Below, piece after piece: positions 49,001 through 58,967 of a DNA stretch of 64,000 nt. Source of the DNA: Symbiodinium natans (Eukaryota; Sar; Dinophyceae; Suessiales; Symbiodiniaceae); contig CAJNDS010002846.1 of assembly GCA_905221605.1 (NCBI GenBank), positions 1 to 64,000 of the forward strand, in the 5' to 3' direction. The notes below the pieces were generated by a model, which saw only the letters and a list, made by a program, of their open reading frames with translations, ran no database searches and was not told the origin of the DNA. Numbering within the stretch: position 1 is the stretch's first letter; each line of letters begins with the position of its first letter. A program made the translations under genes and the position numbers.

Positions 49001-52000
49001 CCTCATCCGTGGAGCCCACCGCCAGCGAACCAACCATAACTGAACCATCCCTTGCTCTTTTTTGAGACCGTTCAGCTCGACGAGAAGGTTGTGGTAGCGA
49101 AAAAACTTGTGAAGTCACTTCTTGGCGGGTCTCCCCCCGCGACGCTTTGTCGCGCCCTTCGCCAAGGTGAACCGATTTTTTCGGCCCGTCATTGGAGCCT
49201 GAAGAACCACTTTGCGGAACATTGCCACGATTCGCAGTTCTCTGTGAATCCCTTTCTTGCAAAAAGATTTCCTTCAGGCGTTGTACGGCATTGGTCTCCT
49301 CTTCGCTTGAATCGCTTGAGGAAGCGGCATACGAGACCAAAGCCTCCGCCTGTTCATCATCATCCACCACATCGGCCCACGCTCTGCTGAACCGATACGA
49401 CAACCCACCACGAGGCTTCAGTTCCAGTGGCTTCGGCTTTTCCACCACTTCCGCCGGTTGCACTCGTCGTTGTGACCGAGAGCGTGGCACCTGTCGCACC
49501 TGTTTTTTGTCCAGCAAGGGCCTTCCCCTTCTCACAGGGTTTGATCTTGACCGATACTTTTTTGTTGGTGGATTCACCGGCGGCATTCCAACTCCCACCA
49601 ACCGCAGCTTCTGTACACACAACGGAGACCTCTGCGCAAGCGTCCAACCATCACGGTACCTGACCTTATCAAAAAGCTCCCGATAGGAGCCTCTCGGCAT
49701 AGTTTTTGCACCGGAGTCTTCAGCTTCACGCACCTGAGTGAGGGTTCGCACCGCCGCTCTTCCAGTCCCTTTGTTCCCAGAAGATTGTTGTACCCGTACA
49801 GATGCATCAGAAGGAACTGCCTTTTCCGGTCCTCCCGGTCGATATCGGACATCACCCACCAATTGCAGAATTTTGCATGCGGTCACTTTGTTGATCCCTT
49901 TGTCAACCAAATCTTCCACAAAGATGAACTCTTGCAAGTCCGACACATTGGTCACACCAAGCGTAATCATCACCTCACTTACATGAGGGGTATACACCCA
50001 CAGGTGTGCGTTGCGAGCCATCCAATTTTCAATTGGCTCCTCCGGATTTTGAAGCTGAGTACCAGTGGATGCAGCCACTGAATTCTTTTGTTCATCAGCT
50101 TCTGCTTCATCCAGAGTACCTTTTTCACCATCTTTTTGTGACACATTGGTCATTTGCAGTGCTTTCGGTGCCGAGGATGAGGAAGATTCAGCTCCCCCAC
50201 TTGCAGGTGGCTGAAATGTGCTTCTATCCGTAATCTCCCATCCTCTCTCTTTTTCAAACCGGACCTGATTGGCCACCTGTACCAAGTGTTTCAGGAGCGA
50301 CAACCGCTCCTCTGACATCTCGTCATGGGAGTACTTGCAGAAATTTAACCCTTTCCGGCAACGTCCTCGGAGGTAATAATCGAAACAGCAATTGTGGAAC
50401 CCTGCGTCCCTTAGTGACTTCCTGGAAGCATTGTCCCAAGATTTGCCGGGCTCCCAAGTCCCTTCCAATGCTATGTCATCGTTGTGAAGGTACCTGCATG
50501 CAGTCCCATATTTACAACCACCTTGATTGTAATACAGACACAGCCGACCTTTTGGCTCACCTGACGTAGGCTCACCCTTTGATGCACCTTTGCCAAAATT
50601 GTACTTGGCCCGGAAGGCTAAATCCTCCCGCTCCTGCTGTGCCTCATCCACTGTACCTTCCTCTGTGGGAGGGTCACCGATGTTCCCATCCTCATCATCA
50701 GCTTCTTGGCTATTCTTTGGATCAGTTGACCCTCCTCCTGGCCAACCTTCACCATAACGACGATGCTCATAGGAACACTCATCACCATTGCGACACCTTC
50801 CCCGATTGAAGAACTTGCACAGCTTGCTGTAACCAGGTGACAACACAGTCTTTGGTGTCATGTAAGCCTTTTTGTACTGGTCAGGGTCCATGTAGGCTTC
50901 CATTGGCTTGTTCTCCCTTTTGCTCATGGATTGCACTGCACCATCAAGCTCCTGCAAAAATAGCTTGGTGTCCAACCAAAGCGCGTTCCAAAACTCATCT
51001 TCCCCTTGATTCAGCACCGTTGCCACCGCTTCACCCACAACTGGTCGAGAAAATCTCCTTTTTTTGCATGCCAGTTCGAAAAGCGCGTTATGGTACTGTT
51101 TTCGGGAAAAAGTGGTTAACTCCCCCAAGCCTGTGCTTTCTGTACCATCAGGCTTCCAACCACCATTTTGCAAGATGCCATACGCGCGCCGAGCTTCCGC
51201 ATTGAGGAATGCCTGATCTGCAACACACTCCTGTAAATCTTCCATCGGGCGACCCAACAGCATCCCTGTAATTTTGCCAACATAGGCTTCCTCTTCGTTT
51301 CCATTCTCCAGAAGAGCTTTGTAGATCTTTTCTCCATAAAGTTGTCTTTCTTCTCGTTCTTCAGAGGATAACTCTTGTATCACAAGCTCCTCATCGGATT
51401 GCTCTTCCTCCTGTTTCCAGTCCCATTGACCGTTGGAATCTCGGTACCACTGACCAACATACCATGGATTCGTCCACCACGTACTCCAGCCGCTGGGTTT
51501 CCACTTCCGCAGCGTTGAGGAAGAGTCCTCCACGTCCTCTTCCAAAACCAGAAAGGTGTCCAAGATTATGGTACCATCATCTTCCACTAGTTTCACTGTT
51601 CCATTGACAGTATCACCAAATCTGAAATGGCACGTATTGTTCCCTTCTGCAGGAATCAATACATTCAAATCACCATGGTCCAAAAAAGCTCCATACCCAT
51701 TGATGCAGCGCACTAGACCCACGATCTCATCTCCCTCTTGATAGCAATGTGTCCCAGGTGATTCCAAGGCTCCCGCTCGGGGCACTTTCTTTGCTTGCTC
51801 TTCAGAAACCACCTCTGTATCATCGGCTCCTGGCGCATCCTTTGTTTTCACCTTTGAGTCACACTGCTCGTCCTGCTCCACGAGTCCCACAAGCTCATCT
51901 TTTTTGTGCTCCTGGACTTCAGGACCTCTCTTTTTCTCCGCCAAAGGCTTTGCCTCATCTGCTGTAATTCGCTCGGTGTCGACTTCCGGCGAACTTCCAG

Positions 52001-53735
52001 ACGGCAACACTTCTCCCTTCATGGGAGTGGACCCATCATTGGAGTCCTTTGTCACACCTTCTGCAGCAGGCAAATCTTCCTCCACTGCAGGGCAATTGAG
52101 TCGATCATCCACGGCAGGCATGCTTTCTTCCACCGCAGGATCCTTTGGTTCCATGGCCTCCAAAGGAGAATTTCCACCATCATTGACCACAGCTGCCTCA
52201 TTGGCTCCGGTGTAGCCCTTGTCATTTCGTTCCTCGCTGCTAACTTCAGGTTGCACCAGTGCGTCCACCTGTGAACCTCCATCATCAGCTGCTGCGGAGA
52301 CCTGCGCCCCATTGTTGCAGTCGCCCGTGGAACGTAACGCCATATGCACCTCAACCCGTGCTTCCTTCGCACTCCAGGTAATATCTGGCGCATCGACCCG
52401 CGCATCATTGGCGCTCCAGGCCTCATTTTTCAGATCTTCTGTGTCTCCAGCTATTCCAGAAGCTTCTTTTTCCCTTTGAATGGCAGGAACCTTGGCACCA
52501 AACGAAGAGACCTCCTCAGTCGCAACACACGACCTTTTCCCTCCGTCTTCCAAATCTCCAGGACCACATTCCCGAACGACAGGTACCACATCCACCACTC
52601 GATCTTCTGCAGCCGACACAGTTCCGATCTCCACATTGGGAATCTTTTCTTCTGGACCTACCGATTCCACCGCTGCCACACCCTCAGAAAGTGCTCCCAT
52701 TCCTTCCCGATCCAGATGTTGAGCTCCAGCGATGTCTGTTCGGTTTCCAGGAATCTCCTCCTCATCAGGAGAACCCGAGGTCGGGGCGTCACCACCAGCC
52801 CTAGGACCGCTATCCCTGATAGTAGAGGAAAAATCTTTTTCACCTAAACTATTTACACTACCCTGGAATGCCCTCGTAGACTCAGTCTTCGGAGTAGAGG
52901 ATGAAGAATCCAGTGCCGCCTCCATTTCCAGCTCATTGCCCGAAGGAGACCCAACCACCTCGTCACTCTTCATCTTTTCACCTACCACCGGCAATGTCCA
53001 CTTGCTTTCCTGCGTATCCAGGCAGTAATAATATTGTCTCCCATCTTCATGGAGGTGCCATTCCCACGTTGTCCCATCGCACGCTTTGATCAGATGCTCG
53101 TCTTTCCGAAAACCATCCCTTTCAGAGACCTGTCGCATCTCGTCCTCTTCTTCGGACAACTGTCGCAACCTCTCAGCCTCCATCTGTAGGATCTCCTCCT
53201 CCCCCATGGCGTATCCAGCAGCAGGCGCAGCTTCAAAGCTGTCCGCACCCTTCTGTTCATGACCGCTTCCACCACCTTGGGAACTCGAAGATGGATCCCT
53301 TTTGATCTTGTTCAGAGGCCTCCTGGCCGCTTGCAGCACTTCTCCAATCAGATCGGTCTGAGACTCTTGGTCTACCATTCGACCCGAAGTCGAAGACGAC
53401 GGCTGATACCCGTGTTTGTGCAACACTCGTAAAACAGTCACCTCCATTTCACGATCTATACCACCAGTCGCGTCCCAGTTCCTTTTCTCACCAGGCTTTG
53501 GCGATACAGAAACAGCACGTCCTTCAGCTTCAGCATTGCTAACCATATCCCTATTGGGATTCATACCCACATTGGGGCTTTCTGCAACCAAGGCCTCTTC
53601 CAGATGTTCTTCAGCGCCGGGAATCACCTCTTCCAACACCGATCTTTCACCCAGAGACTCAGCTGCACCATTTCCAGCTCCACCATCTTGTCCACCATCC
53701 GAGGCAAGTTGGAGCCATCGCTTCGGAGAAGGCAT
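46020..53735 (-). CDS. Element 3 giant protein (WW, S1, MLLE, SAM-like, six CCCH fingers)
   Basis: Frame open from a GTG at 53768; the first ATG is at 53735 (2571 residues). Positions counted from 53768. WW domain with W235 and W257 plus Y-Y-Y and P260. S1/OB-like domain ~676-738 (G-x-I-V-G-L-V...G-A-F-L-D-H-G...G-D-x-V). MLLE/PABC-like domain ~812-872 with KITGMLLG at 832-839, the hallmark of poly(A)-binding-protein C-termini. CCCH fingers starting at C984, C1077 and C1127. SAM-like helical domain ~1248-1303. A basic region, then about 600 residues with no recognised domain. Three more CCCH fingers at ~2211-2287 and a Lys-rich, possibly nuclear-targeting tail. All modules bind RNA, peptides or each other, so a ribonucleoprotein scaffold is a fair guess. 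No enzyme motif seen. It is not similar to the element 2 gag beyond CCCH. Confidence 0.88.
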   Translation of the reverse strand: MPSPKRWLQLASDGGQDGGAGNGAAESLGERSVLEEVIPGAEEHLEEALVAESPNVGMNPNRDMVSNAEAEGRAVSVSPKPGEKRNWDATGGIDREMEVTVLRVLHKHGYQPSSSTSGRMVDQESQTDLIGEVLQAARRPLNKIKRDPSSSSQGGGSGHEQKGADSFEAAPAAGYAMGEEEILQMEAERLRQLSEEEDEMRQVSERDGFRKDEHLIKACDGTTWEWHLHEDGRQYYYCLDTQESKWTLPVVGEKMKSDEVVGSPSGNELEMEAALDSSSSTPKTESTRAFQGSVNSLGEKDFSSTIRDSGPRAGGDAPTSGSPDEEEIPGNRTDIAGAQHLDREGMGALSEGVAAVESVGPEEKIPNVEIGTVSAAEDRVVDVVPVVRECGPGDLEDGGKRSCVATEEVSSFGAKVPAIQREKEASGIAGDTEDLKNEAWSANDARVDAPDITWSAKEARVEVHMALRSTGDCNNGAQVSAAADDGGSQVDALVQPEVSSEERNDKGYTGANEAAVVNDGGNSPLEAMEPKDPAVEESMPAVDDRLNCPAVEEDLPAAEGVTKDSNDGSTPMKGEVLPSGSSPEVDTERITADEAKPLAEKKRGPEVQEHKKDELVGLVEQDEQCDSKVKTKDAPGADDTEVVSEEQAKKVPRAGALESPGTHCYQEGDEIVGLVRCINGYGAFLDHGDLNVLIPAEGNNTCHFRFGDTVNGTVKLVEDDGTIILDTFLVLEEDVEDSSSTLRKWKPSGWSTWWTNPWYVGQWYRDSNGQWDWKQEEEQSDEELVIQELSSEEREERQLYGEKIYKALLENGNEEEAYVGKITGMLLGRPMEDLQECVADQAFLNAEARRAYGILQNGGWKPDGTESTGLGELTTFSRKQYHNALFELACKKRRFSRPVVGEAVATVLNQGEDEFWNALWLDTKLFLQELDGAVQSMSKRENKPMEAYMDPDQYKKAYMTPKTVLSPGYSKLCKFFNRGRCRNGDECSYEHRRYGEGWPGGGSTDPKNSQEADDEDGNIGDPPTEEGTVDEAQQEREDLAFRAKYNFGKGASKGEPTSGEPKGRLCLYYNQGGCKYGTACRYLHNDDIALEGTWEPGKSWDNASRKSLRDAGFHNCCFDYYLRGRCRKGLNFCKYSHDEMSEERLSLLKHLVQVANQVRFEKERGWEITDRSTFQPPASGGAESSSSSAPKALQMTNVSQKDGEKGTLDEAEADEQKNSVAASTGTQLQNPEEPIENWMARNAHLWVYTPHVSEVMITLGVTNVSDLQEFIFVEDLVDKGINKVTACKILQLVGDVRYRPGGPEKAVPSDASVRVQQSSGNKGTGRAAVRTLTQVREAEDSGAKTMPRGSYRELFDKVRYRDGWTLAQRSPLCVQKLRLVGVGMPPVNPPTKKYRSRSNPVRRGRPLLDKKQVRQVPRSRSQRRVQPAEVVEKPKPLELKPRGGLSYRFSRAWADVVDDDEQAEALVSYAASSSDSSEEETNAVQRLKEIFLQERDSQRTANRGNVPQSGSSGSNDGPKKSVHLGEGRDKASRGETRQEVTSQVFSLPQPSRRAERSQKRARDGSVMVGSLAVGSTDEVLPGQGVAGQVNVSESAQVLPGQEVAGQETAPEGAVQISGEETDQKEGEGGSNDLRGDDAKMLDGGPVRSDLQQLLVKGLLTRIYWKVAVGKLPVGQRDCQKGSNKMDRNLVISMSSEGASEQDENLALEDDADQSMGDGAMVVLVYDPRTLIQSPTTDWVMRRGLTDRSVWPAMAYMAQRICAEMVQVDEMNAQLGTGALLFQRRDQGHYTDLHHSFHENPCLPAVGNYPLSVMGALLSPGLEGEFKNTDKFGTAMEAIAYDWSRSPGMEVHIELMARVAKMVHPFLNLGAQGSVMVSEFLWQRGRARLMEFLQAATCADQLEALWRRMDDDADEEVDPSTAVLEVFGPEGAVLDQGNNESLIPIEDAGGEISGDTGGDGKAPEVSPEEETSSGSSRLADTRIFLWSVYSRVASNFSMQDRTTGKIFDSTKGYPGEGPNNDDNPSSKGNLPWISEDYLDEVVSKKMERSSDMDGFVPGSEGPFEKVEVENVTASKILMALWKKGHRVGYRRLCRLNASGCKVGAMKRPIKRVQKIGTGKAFMKMFNVFGSSQHGSGVGGKPIMKVVGPRPGFPAVLQAPNTDSTSGEGSSPQVHGNVHVEHNRPMDRYEAERLEKRKKGFCYWFGRGKDRCKFGDDCKFIHSEDDVVLHSYWCKYYVAGRECFAGKDCEFSHDATGVRCVQFARSGKCRFGDRCVFEHGVPLEKQRPRSPRTPPRDGPRRKSGANGGEKEISPEQFDDDEEDFMVYDEETKMTELLMEAISFLSGGKPDLARAEADPLFKLLKFTGDADQMDQVWVSWTTEMLSVLELLEVVKSYEVSLAEVEEWVNDLRIWYERANLGEEKDPKRGKKRSLERESSKDIPAEKGVVETSETEVAVEEEKKKVKKKRKAAAIEDPYTLMVPKPKKMPTIIEKGGSTSNVVASAVEKSSKTRTKSNVGGKTKKREKSQSPKKEEVVMVQDPEEKDRPSDADAPGSATANEELGQSCQAIEDAK

Positions 53736-53790
53736 TGCTTCTTGATCCCAAAAACCTTGAAAGAACACTTAACCGCAGGGAACCTAATTT

Positions 53791-53802
53791 GGGCTCATAA
53801 CC
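53791..53802 (-). other. Element 3 primer-binding site
   Basis: On the minus strand GGTTATGAGCCC follows the 5' LTR at once, as in element 2. Confidence 0.65.
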
Positions 53803-54081
53803 TACGGGGGGACAACCAAGGAAGGAAATCAACTCCCCTAATCGCCCTGAACTTATATTTCCCAGATCGAACCAAGAAACAACCAAGAACACGGATAAGA
53901 GCAACAAGGAAGGGGCACCCTTACACAAGTAGAGGGGCACTAACCCAACCCTCACTCCCAAACACGGACTTTTTTCTTTGGACGGGCTGGCCATCCTTGA
54001 GCCAAACATAGTTTACGGGTTCATTAACCCTTTCAACTTCCAACACTAACTCCTTTCTACAATACCAATTGCAGCTCCGCA
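53803..54081 (-). repeat. Element 3 5' LTR (279 bp)
   Basis: Starts TGCGGAGCTGCAATTGG and ends GTCCCCCCGTA on the minus strand; about 50 bp at the start and 12 bp at the end align with the element 2 LTR. Confidence 0.95.
53996..54021 (-). promoter_or_regulatory. Spliced-leader-like motif in LTR
   Basis: AACCCGTAAACTATG then TTTGGCTCAAG: both the CCGTA start and the TTTGGCTCAAG end of the dinoflagellate spliced leader, with two extra bases between. 3' LTR copy at 45445-45470. Confidence 0.55.
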
Positions 54082-54120
54082 CCCTAAACCCTAAACCCTT
54101 AACCCTAAACCCTAAACCCT
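54082..54120 (-). repeat. CCCTAAA tract, flank of element 3
   Basis: Other half of the tract at 45234-45251. Confidence 0.9.
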
Positions 54121-54279
54121 ATTCTAGCTATCAAGGCTCCTATATGACTTTGGGCGTACTTTGCGCTAAGGGACGAAAGGAGGGACTCCTAAACCCTAGA
54201 CATTTCTGCATTTGCGCCCTTCATGTCTTCAAAAGGTGCTGGAACAAGTGCTACAAGGCAGCCTGTGAAGCTCATCCAA

Positions 54280-54540
54280 AATCTGAGCCGTGCCTGTGAA
54301 GGAGCGTCTTGATGACCTTGGTTGCGGGATGTTTAAGGGGCATGCGGCCTACTCCCCCAAAAACCGCCCTTCCTGGATTTGCAGAGCCGACCGAAGCTGT
54401 AGAAGAACCCGTGATCCCTCTCTCAGTGCAAAAGCAACAGAACACTGCTTCCTGTGACTCTTCTGCAAGTTCTGAGCAAGCAACTTCTGGAGTCCTCATT
54501 GCAACTGCCGCTCTGACCCCTGGTGCGAGGACTGTTTAGG
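54280..54540. other. Coding-like segment, strand undecided
   Basis: Plus frame KTALPGFAEPTEAVEEPVIP and minus frame KHPATKVIKTLLHRHGSDFG are both open over 75 codons, with TTTAGGG directly right of it. One is probably an exon. Confidence 0.35.
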
Positions 54541-54570
54541 GTTGAGGCAGGGGGAGGGAGGGGTTAACAC

Positions 54571-54665
54571 CCTGAGTCTTGAGAATTCCGAGCGAAGGAC
54601 AAGAGCGCGCTTTGTGGCAGCGGCATCTTTGCGATTCGGCAGTTTCCGGAACTTGGTAGCCCAGT
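54571..54665 (-). CDS. Probable exon of a basic protein
   Basis: Acceptor CCACCGGCAG|AC, donor CTCAGG|GTGTTA. It codes WATKFRKLPNRKDAAATKRA then LVLRSEFSRLR. Confidence 0.5.
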
Positions 54666-54714
54666 CTGCCGGTGGTGCCCTTTTCCATTTGTTGGTTCAA
54701 GGTTCCCTTGTAAA

Positions 54715-54950
54715 GTAACCCCTTGTTAACCAGGGTTTGGAGTTTGCAAGACATTCTTTGAGGGAGTTAGGCTCTGGAGTTCTGTCCTGAGCCTTGCCAA
54801 GTGCTGCAAGTTCGCACACGCCCTCCATTCCTGGCCCACCAAACATCTTGGAAAGTTCAAGACGAAGGTCATAGGGAGGATCTTTCAGGAACGTTGTGTA
54901 CTGACACCTAGTAATGCAAAGGGACCGCGTAGTGGGCTTGAGAACCAAAC
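54715..54950 (-). CDS. Probable exon, unknown protein
   Basis: A long open minus frame with good composition: LVLKPTTRSLCITRCQYTTF then LKDPPYDLRLELSKMFGGPG. Limits are uncertain. Confidence 0.45.
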
Positions 54951-55002
54951 GACCCCCTACCCCTTGTATACCCAAATATCCAAAAACAACAAAGCTCTAA
55001 AC

Positions 55003-55048
55003 CCTGGAAGCCTGTCGTCTGAACCTGGGCGATGTAGCTCCTGGAGAA
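55003..55048 (-). CDS. Short exon with a classical acceptor
   Basis: Acceptor CATTTCCTCTCGACTCACAG|T, donor TTCCAGG|GTTTAG. It codes FSRSYIAQVQTTGFQ. On the other strand a GTGAGT donor is present, so orientation is not certain. Confidence 0.45.
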
Positions 55049-55619
55049 CTGTGAGTCGAGAGGAAATGGGGGTTTACGAAAACAGGGGTACCCCCCTTTG
55101 TTACCTTCATATCATCGAAACCCCTTTAACACGGATCGCCACTTAGCAAGGTACCCCTTGATCGGAACCCCCCCCCCCCCCCAAAAAAAAAAAAAAAGAG
55201 TCAACCCTCAGAGCTTCAGAGTTTGCTTTAACAACTCAAGATTGTTGCAGGGCGTTGCTGGTCAGGGCCTACATGCAAAACCCTGAAGCCCCCAACTGAA
55301 AAATGATAGTGCTTGTGTCAAGGAATTCTGAAAAAAGATCCTAAAGCCCAAAAAAGGTACCCAAACACAAGTTTCCAATCTAATGCGGGGGTATGAGTCG
55401 GTCCTGACAACCCTAGAAACCCTAAGCTCCAAGCGATGAACGGGCCCCTTATGTCGCCGCTGCGCACTTCTTTTTCCTGCCGCGGGCTAGTTTAACCTTA
55501 TGGAAGCTGACAACAACAATCCTAACCCGAGTAAGTTTTAGCGCTTCTGCGCCCTTGCCTTTACAAACCTAACCTAACATACCCTAAACCCGAATTAAAC
55601 CTTGCCCCGTGTGTCGAAG

Positions 55620-55690
55620 GCTTCGCCTCGTCATCAACCCTCCCGCAGGGTGAGACACAAAGCTCTGGCTTTGCGGTGTTGCGTTTCAGG
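55620..55690 (-). CDS. Possible exon, unknown protein
   Basis: Reads PELCVSPCGRVDDEAKPSTH on the minus strand and ends at GGCAAG|GTTTAATTCGGG near 55597. Confidence 0.35.
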
Positions 55691-55748
55691 CTTGTGTTTA
55701 TGGGCTTGGTATCAGAAACTGCCTACTCAGTCAGTGGTGGGACAGACA

Positions 55749-55799
55749 CCCTAAACCCTAAACCCTAAACCCTAAACCCTAAACCCTAAACCCTAAACG
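55749..55799 (-). repeat. Interstitial telomere-like tract (CCCTAAA)n
   Basis: About seven perfect CCCTAAA units. Confidence 0.9.
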
Positions 55800-56431
55800 C
55801 TCAGATTCCAGGGCTCAGGAAGTTGATCAAGGGTCTCGGGCTTTTGGGGGTGACCTTCACAACGCCGCCCAGAAAGTGACTCCTTTGCTCGGGGGTTGTG
55901 GCGCATGCCTCTACATGTCCTTCAAAGAGCCTCTGCCCCCAAGTTCATCTCAGAAGTTGCTCAAACCCTAAGCAGCAACATGAAAGCACATAAAAACGGG
56001 CGACAGGACATCCCTGTCTCCAGCCACAGACCCCTCGGTGAAACGTGTCAAGGGCCGTTGGTCCACTAAAACTTTGGAGACATGAAAGCCTCTTGAAACG
56101 CATGGGGGGCTTTCTAGGCCCCAGGCCCCGCAAGGATGTAAGCCGTCGATGTTGTGTATGCGCGATGCAGGAATGTGGGTTTTTATGGGTTTCGGATCCA
56201 GCCACCACCTCAAACACCCTCAGCCCTAACTGCAGCATCGGTTGATGCTACCCTGGAATACCCAAAGACTGACCTCGGACCCTCAGCCTTCAAACATCTT
56301 GAACGTGCAGCCTAGCCCTACACCCTTGAGCTTCTAACCTCAACTTGACCCTAACTTCCCCTAAACCCTAAACCCTAAACCCTAAACATCCCTAAACCCA
56401 TGCGCCTGAACTCATACCTTTAACCCTAGGC

Positions 56432-56511
56432 CTCGACGGGCTCCTGTCCTTTGTTGCCTTCCGCCACCTGCACTGCTACAGGGACGCCCACTGCAGTGCC
56501 CACCACGACGC
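56432..56511 (-). CDS. Exon of membrane-protein gene
   Basis: Acceptor TTGCTGAG|GC, GC donor GTCGAG|GCCTAG. It codes VVVGTAVGVPVAVQVAEGNK then GQEPVE. In phase with the exon at 56671-56743. Confidence 0.6.
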
Positions 56512-58936
56512 CTCAGCAACTGACTGGGTATTTTGGGGCTGTTTAGGGGGGAGACTCCGGATTTGTAGGGTTTATAGATTCATCTTCAAGTTTAGCGAAA
56601 CCCTAAACCCTGATCCCAAGTTGAATGTTACCTACTCAGCATCCAACCTTACACCCCGAAACTCTGGCACCTTGGGCAACAGTGGGGGCGCCGCCCACCG
56701 GTCCCATCTCCTGCTGTCTCATGAGCACGAACCTCCTGGGCCACTCAAGAAGGGTTTAAGTTTAGGGTTTAAGGATTGAGGGTTAGGGTTTAGACTCAAG
56801 AAGGGTTTAGGTTTAGGGTTTAAGGACTAAGGGTTAGGGGTTTAGGGTATGGATTTCAGGGCCCGCGTTTTTAGGGTAAACACGACCTCAGATCCATTCT
56901 CCAAAACTAGGGGGTTCCCTTTTCGGGAGCCCTTTTCAACCTCTCGTCTGTGTCTGAGCTCACTGACCACCCAGCCTCTACACACCGCTTCCATGCCTCA
57001 ACTCATCAACATCCGATCTACTTCCCTAGACCCCTGGAGGCTGTAAAGCTACAAGAACACCGTAAAGTATGGTACATCATGGCTTTCCGAGGCAGAGCCC
57101 TCCACCCTACCCTGCCTGAAGCCGCAAAAGGCACCGAAGGTCACCAGGGCAACCCAAACGGGGCGAGACCGGCGGTTCAGCTGCTGGACACTCTGCACGT
57201 CCTTGGCTCTGGGATGACTTTTAAGGCCCATTTTGGGGGCTACTTAAGTACATGATACGCGCTGTAATTCTGATAGTGTCGCATAATTAAGGATGCCTGC
57301 TATACTTTCCCAGACAGACTGGTGAGTGAGTGAGTGAGTAGACGGCCTGGGGCGCACTTCCGGCCGCCAACGGAAACGTTCCCTCCCGCCATCTCTTTCC
57401 CTCCTCCGCTTGCGTCATTGGCGAGATCCGGCAAGAGTTCGACGCTCCGAGCCCCTCAATCCGAGCTGGAAAAAATGCCACCGAACCTCCATGGACCCGT
57501 CCCCTAAAGCCCCGCGGCTTGGGTTGGATTTGGGCACTTGGCAAGACAGCCCACCTCACAGGAACAGAAACTCTTCCCCCTGTGATCCTTCACAATGGTA
57601 CTAAGCCGGGGCATTGGCTCGGAGACAGGGCTTGGGGTGCGGGGTGGTCGTACCAAACACACGCACGCGCACCGGCAGCAAGACTAAAGGAAAAAACAAG
57701 TTCAGCTAATCCCCTCTTGGCTGCACAAACTCCAACAGCATCCTCTTGGCATGTGGGGCAATGCCTGCAACTGAAGGCACCGCCCCCGACCAGATGGGGG
57801 TCTTTCCCAGATTAACACGCGCAGGCGATCCTCAAACATAAGCCGAGCCCTTGAACCCTCTTGTACCCTGCCTGAAACTCGGGCTTAGGGTTTAGGATTT
57901 TGGGTGTAGGGCTTGGGGTTTAGGGTTTAGGGGTTTCAGGTAGCCCCAAAAACGTTGTTAAAGATCGGCTCAGGATCTGCCACGAGTGGGAACAGTAGAG
58001 CCAGACCAGTCGTGACAATCTCCCCACCCATGCCGATCATGAACCTGTGTCGCATCTTGTTCTCTGCTTATATGGGGGGGTTCCGAAATTAGGGGCACCT
58101 TATGGGGTCCTTACTATAAGGGAATCTTTGCAGGGTCCAGATGTTTCCTACACGTTACACTCTGAAGTTCCGAAAACCCCGCGAACTTCGGCGCCCAGAA
58201 GGAGAGAAGCCCTGAAGCGGAACAGGAGAGCAACAGGAAACCCAATGCCCACAGCCCGCACGACATTTTGGCACACTTCGCAAACTCCGGTAAAGTTTTT
58301 GAAGGCCCAACGACCCACCCCAAACCCCAAACCCTGAACCCGAAGCCCGAAACCCTTAAGGTACCAAGCCCTGTAAGCCCCAAAGTCGGAAACATCCTGC
58401 CCCAGGTTAGGCTTTCGGGCTTAAGCCTCAACAGCCTCAAAGCGTACGATATCGGAGGGCTTAGGGTGTGGCGTTGAGAGGGTTGGGGCTGAGGGTTTAA
58501 AGAGGTTGGGTTTAAAGGTTTGGGGTTTTAGAGGTTAAAGGTTTGGGGGTTTAGGGTGTTTCTGGGGTTGAGGGTTTAAAGCATTATAGGGTTCAAGGTT
58601 TAGAGGTCTAGGCCCATCATGATCTGCCCCAGGACTACTATTTGCTTAAGAACCCCTCAAAACATAGAAACTAATCATCCCCTATATTGCCCTTCTTAAG
58701 CAATTTGTAGAGGAGCGGGTAGTCCAAGAGCTTCGGATTGGCTACTGGGTTGAGCGGGCCGATGGGGCACGGCGCGGGCACCTGCAACCAGGGCTCTCCC
58801 CCTAAGGCCCTCAAGCCATTAAGCCTTTTAGGGTTTAGGGTTTAGGGTTTAGGGTTAAAACTCCTAAATGACAAAGGCCCTAACCCCACAACGGCCCTAC
58901 ACCTGGAATCCTAGCATACATACATACATACATACA

Positions 58937-58967
<31 letters not shown>

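Larger units (their letters stand above)
45252..54081 (-). mobile_element. Element 3: non-autonomous LTR retrotransposon with a giant RNA-binding ORF
   Basis: Identical 279-bp LTRs (53803-54081 is 5', 45252-45530 is 3') flanked by CCCTA (45247-45251, 54082-54086) in a CCCTAAA tract. LTR ends match element 2 (TGCGGAGCTGCA... start, CCCCCCGTA end) while the LTR middle differs. The primer site is identical to element 2, and so is the last ~120 bp before the 3' LTR. The only gene is a ~2570-codon ORF without protease, integrase, RT or RNase H. It therefore resembles a large retrotransposon derivative, but one that keeps a long intact coding frame, implying recent selection or recent origin. It sits in an intron-like region among minus-strand host exons. 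Confidence 0.92.

Noticed and set aside
46001-53745. Many plus-strand open frames inside element 3
   Set aside because: They are shadows of the long minus-strand ORF; none has motifs or consistent start context.
45252-54081. Element 3 as a host gene flanked by chance repeats
   Set aside because: Identical LTRs, 5-bp duplication, primer site and purine tract shared with element 2 show it is a retroelement.
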